Below, piece after piece: positions 25,491 to 36,173 of a stretch of 64,000 nt of DNA (within the stretch, counting starts at the first letter, position 1; every line of letters starts with the position of its first letter). Origin of the DNA: Diprion similis (Eukaryota > Arthropoda > Insecta > Hymenoptera > Diprionidae); NCBI RefSeq assembly GCF_021155765.1, contig NC_060115.1, positions 5,188,493 to 5,252,492 on the forward strand, given 5' to 3'. The translations under genes were made by a program, and so were the position numbers. The notes beneath the pieces are model-generated. The model did no database searches. It was not told the DNA's origin and was given only the letters and a program-made list of their open reading frames with translations.

Positions 25491-26060
25491 ACGGATCAAA
25501 AGTTACAGCCAAAAAACTGCAGATTTTCATCGTCATTTCTCTGATGTTGGTCCCACGCTTTTCTCAATGTGTTTTTTGAGTTCCTGGGGTCCCAATTAGC
25601 CAAGAAATGGTCTTACAAATCAATTCGGAGACCGGAAATTTTCGGCTCCGAAAATCGCAAAAAAAGTAAGCAGGGCTAACCCCTTTCGATTTTTGGCGAA
25701 AATTTCGACCACTTTGAAAAGTGCTGCAATTATTCCTATAGGGCACCATTCCGACGTAATTTTGCGAGGGAAATTGATTGAGCGCAGTCTCAATACGCTG
25801 CGAGCAACGGATCGAGAGTTACAGCCAAAAAACGAAAGACGTATTTTTTCAATTTTTCTGCTGCTGGTCTTTGCGTCGTCATTTCTCTGCTGTTGCTTCT
25901 TTGCTTTTGTTCCTGTATTTACTGAGTTCCAGGGTGTACAATTAGTTTAGAAAGGGCCCTATAAATCGATTCTGAGACGACAATTTTTTGGCACTCAAAT
26001 TGACGAAAAAAGCAAGGCTCACCCCTGTGGATGTCTGGAGAATCTTTTGACGATTCCGAA
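25491..26060. repeat. Right-edge diverged satellite monomers
   Basis: About two further units after the core ends abruptly near 25490, where CGAGCAACACCTG becomes CGAGCAACGGATC. They carry the same edge-type variants as the left flank: TTACAGCCAAAAAAC, GGGGTCCCAATTAGCCAAG, and the longer CGAAAATCGCAAAAAAAGTAAG. The last part (25950-26060, with TTTTTTGGCACTCAAATTGAC and GCAAGGCTCACCCC) is more decayed. Confidence 0.85.
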
Positions 26061-26734
26061 AACGCATCAAGACTCATAGCTTATAAACTGAGGATGCTTC
26101 AGTATTCCATCAGATGCCCGACCAATACTATTTTTTATGGTTTCACAACACAATTCACGGTCTTACCATTGGATGCATTCACAAATTCACTTCAGATGAC
26201 AAAGTTCAATTTCCTAATATCGCAATTCAGGCAGTGCTCACCCTCTCGAGCATTGGATCGGAATGTATAGTCAATTCGATAAACTCATGCACAAGGTTCG
26301 CAAAAGGCTGGAGGATAAGAATCACATATTTATAGGTTTCAAGTCTTAGCTGTTTTATTCACATGACTTTATTCTGATACAAGCATTTGTATGCCAGCTT
26401 GCAGTAATTTAACTAGATACCTTGTTGTATACTAGTAATGTCAAAGGGTATGAAAGAGTATGATCGAATATTACATAATCAGTCTGATTATTTAAATGGG
26501 AAAGCGGAGTGCAATGTATGTTATCTTTAGCATAATGATAAAAATATCATATCAGATAGTCAGTTTCGTAGTTAGTAAGTATAGTTTTAGTGTCGACTTG
26601 CTTACAAGCGCAACACATTTTTATAGGATACGATATATTACGTATGACATTGTATTGTCATTATTTCATGTAACCTGATCTAAAATGAATAAATAACATG
26701 ATCTTTATTGATTTAATTCTTACTTTCTTAACTG
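26061..26734. other. Unique spacer between satellite relics
   Basis: AT-rich, with short chance open frames only. I see no coding, RNA or mobile-element signal. Confidence 0.4.
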
Positions 26735-26930
26735 TTGATCCCACTACGCCTTTTTTGCAATCTTCGAGGACCAATTACTCATTAGTCCACGAAGAGTCGT
26801 AATAATAGATCCCGAGACACAAAATTGTTAGCTTCGAAATCCATAAAAAAAAGTAAGACTAATCCCCTTGGGTTTCTGCTGAAAATTGAACGGATTTAAA
26901 AAAATGACGCATTCAGTGTCTACACGCACT
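26735..26930. repeat. Decayed satellite relic
   Basis: Weak but colinear similarity to the edge-type monomer: GATCCCACTACGCCTTTTTT, GACCAATTACTCATTAGTCC, GATCCCGAGACACAAAATTG, CATAAAAAAAAGTAAGACTA, then CCCCTTGGGTTTCTGCTGAA. The order of matching blocks is that of the monomer. Confidence 0.6.
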
Positions 26931-27204
26931 GTATCGCATTATATATGCTGAACAAAAATATTCCGACACATTTTGACCTGTTGCAGAAGTAAAGTAATCG
27001 CCCGGATTCTACGAAATGGCGAAACGAAATAGTAAATCACTAAAATTGGCGCTACTTTTTGATTTCAAATGAAAATTTCTGTTTCGACTTTGATGTGTGG
27101 AGATATACCGTCGAAATCGACTCGGACACCCTTTTAAATGCATGTTTTGAAATCCTCGTGGTGCATTGATTTTTCAATTGATTTTCAGATTGAAAGTATT
27201 CGAT

Positions 27205-27640
27205 TCGGAAAAAAAAACAAAAAAAGAAATCTCACTCTAACCTCTTTCAATTTCATTATCCAAGTTTAGTGGTTATTTTGGTAAAATGCTGCGATCAATC
27301 CACGGAAACTTTATATCAACGTGTTTTTGTGTGAGAAATTCAATATCCGCAGTCTTAACACGCTGCAATTTGAGAATTCCTAATCAATCAAGAAACATTC
27401 TTCCAACTCGATTCTAAGATGAATCGTCATTGACTCTCAAAAATTGGAACAAATCTCACGCAATCGCTATATGTTACTTCCCGTATCAATTATTGGCCGA
27501 TTCTCAAGAATGCTCAAATCATTTTCGTTCAACCATTCCTAATTCCTCAACCGAAACAGCTGGAAAAGAAAGACACGTCATATCTTTTTTCGCCCTGATT
27601 CCGAACTGCCATTTTTACCGTTTTTGTTGAGTTTTCTGTG
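27205..27640. repeat. Second decayed satellite relic
   Basis: Colinear weak matches to the edge monomer: AACAAAAAAAGAAATCTCAC, CTAACCTCTTTCAATTTCAT, AAATGCTGCGATCAATCCAC, GTGAGAAATTCAATATCCGC, AGTCTTAACACGCTGCAA, then CGTCATATCTTTTTTCGCCC and a GTTGAGTTTTCTG block. It covers about one and a half unit lengths. Confidence 0.6.
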
Positions 27641-28188
27641 TCTGAGTGAGTGTAAATTGTTTCAAAAAATCTAATGACGCAGTATTACTGGACTTTGTGG
27701 AGGAGGCTGGGTAGAAATATCGTAACCTAAATTTTTTCGTAATCACTTTTGATTGTAGAATCATCGTTATATCATTTTCACTCTTGTTTTCTAAAATATT
27801 TAGTCATCTAGAACTGAGTGAAGCTAATCCAATTTAATATTTTTTCAATTAAAATTTTTTCAATGTTTGTCATTCAATCACATCATGCTTCACAAATCAG
27901 CTTTTTTAGTTTTGACGATCCTCCACTTTACGTAGGTAAGCAGCTCTTCCAACGAATGCTATATCATGAAGCCTTTTCTCATGTCATACTTAACCAAGAA
28001 GTTTTAAATCTTTGACATTCGATAACCATCGACGTGATGATGAATCATACTCAGAATGTTGGAAATCATCATTCCTTCGTATTCGCGGCTCTCTTTTATC
28101 CGTTCCACGATCACTCGCGACTCGATGCCGACACAGAGGCGTTAGAAAACTGGATTCCACAAGTTCCCGGGATGAACTGATTTGTCCT
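27641..28188. other. Spacer 3' of transporter MCT-A
   Basis: AT-rich and noncoding as far as I can tell. It should contain the 3' UTR of the minus-strand gene ending at 28189; I see no canonical AATAAA in the first 200 nt after that stop. Confidence 0.4.
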
Positions 28189-31100
28189 TCAAGTTCTTGT
28201 CCGAAAATTGTACCCTATGATAATAGCTGCAGCGGCGTATATCCACGCAGCCAGTAAGAAGCAGGCTTGAATAGCGTCTCCAAGGATAAAAATGCCTTGA
28301 AAAAAAAACAAGATTTGTGATTTATACTGGGTTACAAAAATTCAGCATTATATAACCGTTGATATTATATTTGGCATTTACTCACGTGTCAAGGGTATAG
28401 TGACTAGGAGAGCGACACCGACGACGATATCAGTGGCGTCGGATATTCTTGGACATTCTCTCGGCGCCAGGAACTGAAGAGCTGCGGAAGCTGCTCCGCT
28501 TCCAATACCAAGGCCAAGGCTTGCCAGTGTCATGGCATCCAAACTCCTCGAAATCCACGTTACTGAGACATAAAAAATTCAAATTCTCAAAAGACACTCA
28601 GAGGCTGAAGACAAGCGAACCACAATATCCGAAAAGTAAAATTGAAGTGATTTATATCAACTCACAGTAAAGACCAACGGAAGCAAAGAAAGGCCCCCCC
28701 AAAAAGACGAGCTTTGATTTTCCGGACTTTCGGACCAGAGCCACGAGTGGTAGCTCAGTCAAAATTCTGGAGAAGCCACAGAGGCTCATGAGAAAGGCTT
28801 TCTCTTCGACCCTTAGGTCGGGCAGAAGGTGGCTCGCGAAGACTGGCAGAATGGAAATGACAATCGCGACGCCAAACTGGTCTCCGAGCCGGAGGAGAAC
28901 GTTAGCGATAAAAAGCGAATAGGTAAAAGAGGTCATCTCGACGCCTTTCGGCAGGACGCCGATTCCCTTCAAATTCGTATCTCGCGTCTTCTCTTGGAGG
29001 TGCGATTCCCGCCTGTGCTTTTCCTCCTGACGAGAGCCGCCGTTCAGCCGGACTCCCGATTCCTCAGCATCCGGAACTACCACTGTCTGGTTCTCTTCGT
29101 CCTGTTCACGCTCGCTCTCGTATTCCGATTCCTCGGGAATGCCCGGAAGCACCTCGACGTAATAGGAAGGCCGAACTGCGTACGAATCATACTCGATTAG
29201 CTGATAGGCCATCCTGTACTGCTCCAGACTTGGAAGCGTTTCAGAAACCGCGGGTGTTCTGCAGGACAAGGAAAGTGTGAAAATACTTCAACCCTAGCAG
29301 TACAGGCCACCGCCACTCATTAAGGTCGAGTAAAGACGTAAATGTCTCGTACATGGACACTGTCGCGATACCATCGTCTGGATTCTGCGGTTCGTCCTCC
29401 TCGCAAGCGGTTATTGCATTTGGTTTTACCAGCAGGGCTAGTGGTATCGCATGCAGGGTTATTCCGCTCAGAACCAATAGCGCGTACTTAGGTCCAATCC
29501 TGCGGATGAAGAGGCACGCGATTAGCGGCCACAGCGAAAGACCGATTCCAGAAACACCGGTGCCCCAAAGCTTCCAATTTGCTGCACCTTGTGAATGAAG
29601 AAAATAGTACTAGAGAATAAAAGGATCAGGGTGACAAAGCGAGTTGCGCGGTCACTTTACTTGTAATCTGTATAGATATGGTATGCATGGACAGCAATAT
29701 GTATATTGTACATGGCTTAATCGGAAGAAAGAAAGGTTCTGCCAATTTAAAACCAGCAGAATTTTATCACTCTGGTGAAACTTGCTCACTGCAATTCATA
29801 AGTTACCCGAATGAAATTTCATCAGCTTGACCTGGAGACGAACGAGGCCCATTCCTATTCCTCCTAGAACAACATAGGCCACGTTTCCGGCGAGGATCTC
29901 CTGGCAAGAAGCAGCGATGACGGAAACGGCCACCGTTGCGATTCCAAGGATCGTGGTTATCCGACCCCCGTAACCCCCGATTATCCACCTCCAACATGGC
30001 TCTGATGATCAATGAACTTTACAGTGAATTCGGATTGTTGCTGTTGCGCGAGGAGTTAATTTGCGAGTCGCACAAATAGAGTTGATACTAGCAATCAATC
30101 AAACTTGAGGGCATATCGAGGTGCAATCTGCCGATCGTTAAACCAAATTCTTCAATCAAAGGCAACTGGAAGCAGTAAATATTCTATCGAGAAAGAAACC
30201 GCACGAGAAAATAACAACGCAGATTATTCACCGCCTCATCGATATTTCAAGAATTCATTTACGACACCAATTCAACTAGTGTTCGCAACAAGATTGTTAT
30301 GATGAAAATCTTGGAATATATGAGTAGAAAAAAAAGAAAAAATAAATAAACTTAAGTAGGTAATCCGATAAAACTTGAGTCATATATATTCACCTCTCGT
30401 ACGTCTGACAATAAAAAAAACAAACATGTATCATGCAAAGTAATCTGTGCATGGTGCCCACGTGAAAATACATGCGCTACAGTTTTTGTTACGTCTGTAG
30501 AATCACTTAATAATAACCTCTCAATCCGATAAACTATTATACCCTCGAATGCTCAATCCATGTGATCCGCGTTAATCCAATTTTATTGCGATAAAAATAT
30601 ATTCCTAGTTCTATCAACCGTGCCGGCAGAGGCTTATAATGTGGGTTACATGGCAGTCCATTTGCGCTACACCGTCAACCCGATCATGGATTAATGAGTG
30701 GAAAGGTTGCAGACCACCGATACCATCGATAGTTGATTGTGCATTGGAACAGAGCTTAGCATAGGTTAAGATCGGAAAATATGTATTAGCGGTAAGGGGT
30801 GAAAATTGCAAAAATATTTTTTTAATGAAAGAATAACATGAAAAATTACCAGATATGTGACGTGTGACGGCGTAGAAGAGGGGCACGCATATCCGAATCC
30901 AGTCCAGTTCCGTTTCCTCGCGATTTGTTTCTTCGCTGGCCAAGATTCCTTGGGCGAAGAATACGCACTCACTCAGCACCTGTTCACGCGTTCGTTATAT
31001 AATATGCGAATTTTAATACTTGCGGCACATTCGCGTTTTTCTACGCGAGTGCGTAATTTACATGCATACATAGTGTGGATTTAATCGTGAACATTATGCT

Positions 31101-31286
31101 TATTGCCAGCTATATCACCACTCAGTATCGACACTTATTATATGCTTACAAAAGGAGAGACTAAGAGAGAGAGAAAGTGAGACACACACACACACAGCAC
31201 CCAGAATTTCGTATAATTTGCTTGTTCATGTCATATACCTGGACCGCAGACACCGATGTCACAATCTTCCAAGTCTCGAACGACAT
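28189..31286 (-). CDS. Divergent SLC16/MFS transporter, MCT-A (seven exons)
   Basis: Exons in transcript order: 31239-31286, 30850-30979, 29807-30001, 29353-29587, 28666-29258, 28386-28562, 28189-28295 (495 codons with stop, 494 residues). The product looks like a 12-helix monocarboxylate-transporter-type carrier: ETELDWIRICVPLF matches the helix-2 region of SLC16 proteins, GGYGGRITTILGIATVAVS the helix 2-3 loop and helix 3, an acidic loop of about 110 residues follows helix 6, and GLGIGSGAASAALQ matches the conserved glycine helix. Intron phases match MCT-B and MCT-C. Odd points: the helix-1 signature DGGWGW is replaced by SFETWK, and the YFxKxR signature is absent. The donor of the fourth exon is uncertain: 29353 (GTACGA, intron 94 bp) is preferred, but 29311 (GTGGCC, intron 52 bp) also keeps frame. 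Substrate is unknown. Confidence 0.75.
31153..31196. repeat. GA/CA microsatellite
   Basis: An imperfect GA-rich tract followed by about seven CA units. It lies in the intron between the first two MCT-A coding exons. Confidence 0.8.
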
Positions 31287-34200
31287 CTCACATGCTCTTC
31301 CGGTGGTAAACTTTGCTTTTCGATTTCTCTAATTTCTCCTGCACTTCCCTTTTCTATTTTCCTCACTCTATTTCCATCCCTCGAGTCCTTCGATCCTTCT
31401 TCGACGACGAATTTGACGGTACAACTTACGGCAGATCACGGAGATTTCAACGAAAGATTATCTTTGGATTTTCACGTTAAAGGGAGGGAGGGGGCGGAGG
31501 GACGAAGGAGAAAAATACAAGGAAAGTGATGAAATATGAATAGCGGAAATACGATGGATTATGGGAGATCTTTTACGATGGCTGTACACACGATGGACAG
31601 TGGTCAGGTATTGAATGCAGGTCTGTACAAGTGGCAGAAAAATCTTCGGGAACAAACTGTATACAAGTGGGTAATACTCCCGTATATTGTTGATCTTATC
31701 GATATCCAGCTATGAGCATTATCTTATCGCGAACCACGGTCTGCCGTATATACAACGTGCACCCAACATGGGTGACGATGAGCGATGGGTACGGAGGTCC
31801 GTCACCTCGATCGTGTCATTGCTCACGAATATGATTTACACGTACATATTATGCACTCTCGGTGTCCATATATACACGAGTACATTTAATACAAAATTAG
31901 GTATGTGTATACTTGCGTACGAACTCGAGTCTTATCCGCGACTGTTGCCATCGACAGCTGCCGCTGCCGCAGCTTAAGGACAATTTTTTCTTACTCATCT
32001 ATACGTATATATACAGCACGCTTATGTACTTGCTCAACCGCCTTTATTTATTGAGAATAACAAGAACGTGCCAAGTTAGCGTTGTTTGATCGGAATGTGC
32101 TGTAATGTAGCCGCAGAAATACTCCCAGTATCGATCTGCCATGTTGTTACCACTCCTCGCTTCGATTCCTCGAATCAGTGATCGGCTTCGATGGATTTGG
32201 TTAATCGAATGGATTAGTTTGAAAATAAATATTTCATCATTTTATTGGTCGCCGACTATCATACGTGACCCATGTCTAACCTCTAGGATATTTCACGCCT
32301 CGTCTGCGGTGGGAGCGGATAGTCGGTGACGATAATTTTATGTCGAGTTCCAGAAAAGGTACATACGTCATAGCTAATGTACTGGAATCACTTGGCCATG
32401 ATGAACCAGTAGTTTCACAGACGGAGGATTAAAATTAGAAGCCGTGAGCTCAGGCGGCGTCTATACGTTCGGACAAGGGTTATTGCCTGAAATAACACAA
32501 GGCTTCGACACATAGAAATTGTTTTATTGATATACGAACGGAGACAGTATAAACGTCCGAACAGCCTGGATTACAATTAAGATAGCAATTTAATGACGTT
32601 TGCAGATATTTGCGCAGTTGTTTCGCGCGTTGGCATTTTGAAAAAACGCAACCTCACTTATACCCGCCCCACTTTTCCGGCTTCACGTGCCTTTCTGATC
32701 GTTACACGTATCGGACGACAAGAGAAAATATAATGCTGCGTTGGCGATTTGTTGAGTTTCATAGTCGTCGATCGATGTATTAATGAATAACGAGACGTCA
32801 AAGACACTATTATTAAATTTATAAAATAGTGAACATTATTAAGCGTCGCATAATATTGTGACAGTTCTAAATCAAGTGCAAACTGATTGTGTCAGATTTT
32901 GCGATTTTGGGATAAGGGTATGGAGTGATTAAGGTGAAAATTGTTAAGTTAACATAAACTAAATACAAGCGTTGAATCTGGTGACCGGTGCGGACTTATA
33001 AAATAATGAAACGCAATCGGTCTTCACGGTACAACGGAGACCAATCGAGCAATATCGCTACTAATGTCGACTAATATCGAGGCTATCGTAGCTATTCACA
33101 CATTCATGCTCTTCCATGTCCCCGCGTGAATAACAAATTTAAAATATATAAGGTTGTTCCCGTGACAAACGCGCTGCTAGGATTTCGTAACGTCAAAGTC
33201 AATTGCTCTGATTAGATTAGAATTTTAGAGGCGGCTCTGTGCCGTAGCCTCGGCACGCAATTCCGTATCATTAATATTGGCATCACTATTGTTATTATCG
33301 ACATTATTACTTGAATTATTTTTATGATCGTTATACCCCAGCTATGTATAGTTTCTTCTCTATTGAATCATCGAGCAGTGACATGCCCCATATACTCTGA
33401 CACTATTTATATTATAAATGTAAATTTTACCCGCAAAGCTCATGTACCATAATTATTTCACATCATAAGTACGCACAATAAACTTACAATACGCATTAAA
33501 GGTGGTATATTCAATTCCCTATCTTCAATACATCAGCGATCTATCACTGATTTAATCAATCACTCAATACTAGTCGATCGAATAACTTCTACCAACCTGT
33601 GACACCGGAAACGTTGAGATTGATTCTACTATGTCAATCAACAGCCCAGCTCAACTGGAAATATCTTTATGAACTATTTCTTCGCCATCTTATCTCCTAG
33701 GTACTTTCTTCTCTGAAGTATTAGTTTTTCATAACGTGAAAATTTTACCTTGATTTTTCAAGGGTTGATTCTTTTAAAAATTCGTGCCATTATCTACCTC
33801 GATTGGACTCCAGCTATAACGGAAAAGTTGATGAACTTTGCATTGAATAACCGGCTTCTCAAATCCTGATCCTTCCTTTCCCTGTTCCGGAATAGTTTCT
33901 ACTGAACTGCAGAGCACACTCCGGAGTTGTGCGTGCGGTCTGTAATAGCTAGTCACGCTTCTAATTAGATCACTTTCTTATCAATTGACGACTTGTTTTG
34001 AGAGAAATTGAGTGAAACTGATGCGTAGATCCTAGATATGCAGAATGAAAGTAAAACTACTGCAGTAAAGTTGGGCAGGAAAGATAGCCGATGAATTCTG
34101 TAATTCATCAATGTGTCAGTTAGAGTTTGGCTGAAGTATTTTTTTTTTCAATCTGTCGCAAGAATGTTTTATCATTTGAATACAGTAAATTTGTATCCTG

Positions 34201-35638
34201 AATTCAATACTAGGATGAAAAACGGAACAACTCTGGGACAAAAATACTGGAATCGTTGTTACTTTTCATTCGAAAGTTGGTATCTCCCTATATTTAAATA
34301 GCTGGTAACTTTCGCTGCACTCTTGATGCGTTACAAGTTATACAAAAAAACATATTTTATTTTATTCATATCACTATTAGTGAGATATTACGGCATGAAT
34401 TCATCGAGCAGCAACAAATCCTTGATTCAATCTTGCTCCGGCTTTATGGGCGATAAATTTGTACCCATTCTTTTTCATTCTGAAATGCATGAAGATGCAA
34501 TTTGGCCTTCAGTTGTAGTTATCGCGCTATAGCGTCTTTCTTATCGAAATGAAAACTAGTCAACGAATAGTAATTTGTTTATAATTGCACTAGCAGTATT
34601 GATACAGTTAAGAATTGTCGAAGCTCTAGAGCTGCGACGATCCACCGTTGACGGTTCTCCTGCGCATATTGCGTCGAATGGAAATACCTAATTTATACCA
34701 ACTGCCGTTCGATGAAAATGAAATCATTAATGTTTTCGAAAGAGGATTAATCCAACTGGAGTTTTCACTCCTACGCGGAATGCAGATTCAATAGCCTCAC
34801 AGAGTCCAAGCACATAGTAGCAGGTAGACAATTGTGTGCATAACAGAGGTGAGAATTGTTCACTTGGGTTCACAACAGCCGGAAGTAATCAATCCGTGGT
34901 TATCGTGAATCGAAATTGTGATTTGTATGGTATATGACTCGAGTCGTAAACCGCCGTTAGACAAAAGGTGGTAATTTTTTTCTACTCAACGGTCGATAAT
35001 TGGCGTATTTGGCCATGACCGTGAGCTGAGAGTTCGGCATTTCAGGAACTAACCCCGGTGTGCGGAACGTGGGTGAACATTGGAAATGGAAACTTAAAGA
35101 TTCGTCGTAAATTTCAAGCGACGGAGTTTAAATCGAAAGCAGTGAAATTTGTCTGAATGTAGATTCAAATTTTTCCTCCGTCAGCCGAAGTTTACGAACC
35201 AATAAATCTGTCCTTAGCCATCATCAACCTGTAACTGATTCCGATAAGCTCCTCCCGACGTTTCATACCCAGTTACCGCAGCTGATATGGATTTTAACTG
35301 TTGCCAATGAAATGCGAAACGTCTTTCAGAGCTATAAGAAATGTAAAGGAATAAAATCAAACCCCGTTATTCGGGAGTTAAAGTCTTGACGCGTGAAAAT
35401 TAATTATTGATTGTTCGCGGCTGTTATAAAAGACGGTCCCCATTCGTATGAAAATTTTACGTAGCGAGTTTCTGCTTATTGGCTCTGAGATTGGCGACTT
35501 TCAAGTTCTCTGTGGTCCCCCAGACCGTCGTCCTGGAAAACAAAGGCGTGGGTACACGATCTTAATAACATCGGTAAAGTGCTAGGAACCATTTTTGTTC
35601 ACGGCTACAGAGTAATTAAGAACGAATTGATACGTGTT

Positions 35639-35664
35639 AAGTCGTCAAGTCGTCAAGTCGTCGT
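35639..35664. repeat. Short 9-bp direct repeat
   Basis: About three tandem copies of GTCGTCAA plus one base, ending in GTCGTCGTT. Too short to assign a function. Confidence 0.6.
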
Positions 35665-35751
35665 TGCAACCGTCACACAATGCTCCTGTTCTACCGATCG
35701 GCAAACACCTACGCGGTGATAGATGAACGAGAGAAGCGAACGAGAGAGTGA

Positions 35752-35775
35752 AAGAGAGAGAGAGAGAGAGAGAGA
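35752..35775. repeat. (GA)n microsatellite
   Basis: About eleven perfect GA units inside a longer purine-rich stretch (35727-35830), about 400 bp upstream of the mucin-like gene. Long chance frames of RERERE or SLSLSL type across it are artefacts of the dinucleotide repeat. Confidence 0.9.
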
Positions 35776-36104
35776 TAGCAAAGGCTCGAGAAGTTTGAGA
35801 AAGAGAGAAAAAAAGAGGGGAAATAAAGGGGGGAAAAGCCAAGACCCGTACTCATCGGTACTTGGGTATGTTCGGACAACGTGGTGGTGGAGCACAACTG
35901 TAACACACGTTGGAAATTGCGGTGCCTGTTCGCCATCCTCGAACCCATAGAGTCTCGTCTTCGGTCTGCTGTGTAAAACGGTTTTCCTCCTTTTTGGGAC
36001 TTATCTCTTCTCATATTTTGGGTTTAGAGAGCCCAATTGGCAGATAGAAATCGCCAAGCCAGCTAAAATCGGTGTGCGGTGAATTAGTCGCAAGGCAATT
36101 TTCA

Positions 36105-36112
36105 TATTTATA
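36105..36112 (+). promoter_or_regulatory. Possible TATA element of the mucin-like gene
   Basis: TATTTATA about 62 nt before the start codon at 36174. This would place a start site near 36135-36140 and leave a short 5' UTR. The match is imperfect and no clear initiator is seen. Confidence 0.3.
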
Positions 36113-36173
36113 GTGGAAAATTGAGAAGTGCGAGTTGCTCAAACAGTGCCAGAAGGAATATTGAGCTGAAACC

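Larger units (their letters stand above)
31287..36173. other. Intergenic region with no gene recognised
   Basis: About 4.9 kb upstream of both MCT-A (minus) and the mucin-like gene (plus), so it should hold two divergent promoters. Short open frames occur on both strands, but none has a splice-consistent context, signal peptide or family motif. A (GA)n tract and a 9-bp GTCAAGTCG repeat are the only clear structures. Confidence 0.5.

Noticed and set aside
17654-25749. Minus-strand 61-81 codon frames in the array
   Set aside because: The same satellite read backwards; start codons depend on single variants and there is no promoter, family motif or conservation beyond the repeat.
28829-29200. 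123-codon plus-strand frame opposite MCT-A
   Set aside because: Antisense shadow of the central-loop exon; the minus strand has homology, matching splice phases and paralogs.
30960-31010. TATA-like ATTATATAAC (minus) as a promoter starting MCT-A at 30979
   Set aside because: The exon starting at 30979 has no in-frame ATG near its start, while an upstream exon (31239-31286) joins in phase and aligns with helix 1 of the paralogs.
35645-36014. Frames rich in SLSLS or RERER near 35.75 kb
   Set aside because: Produced by the (GA)n microsatellite.
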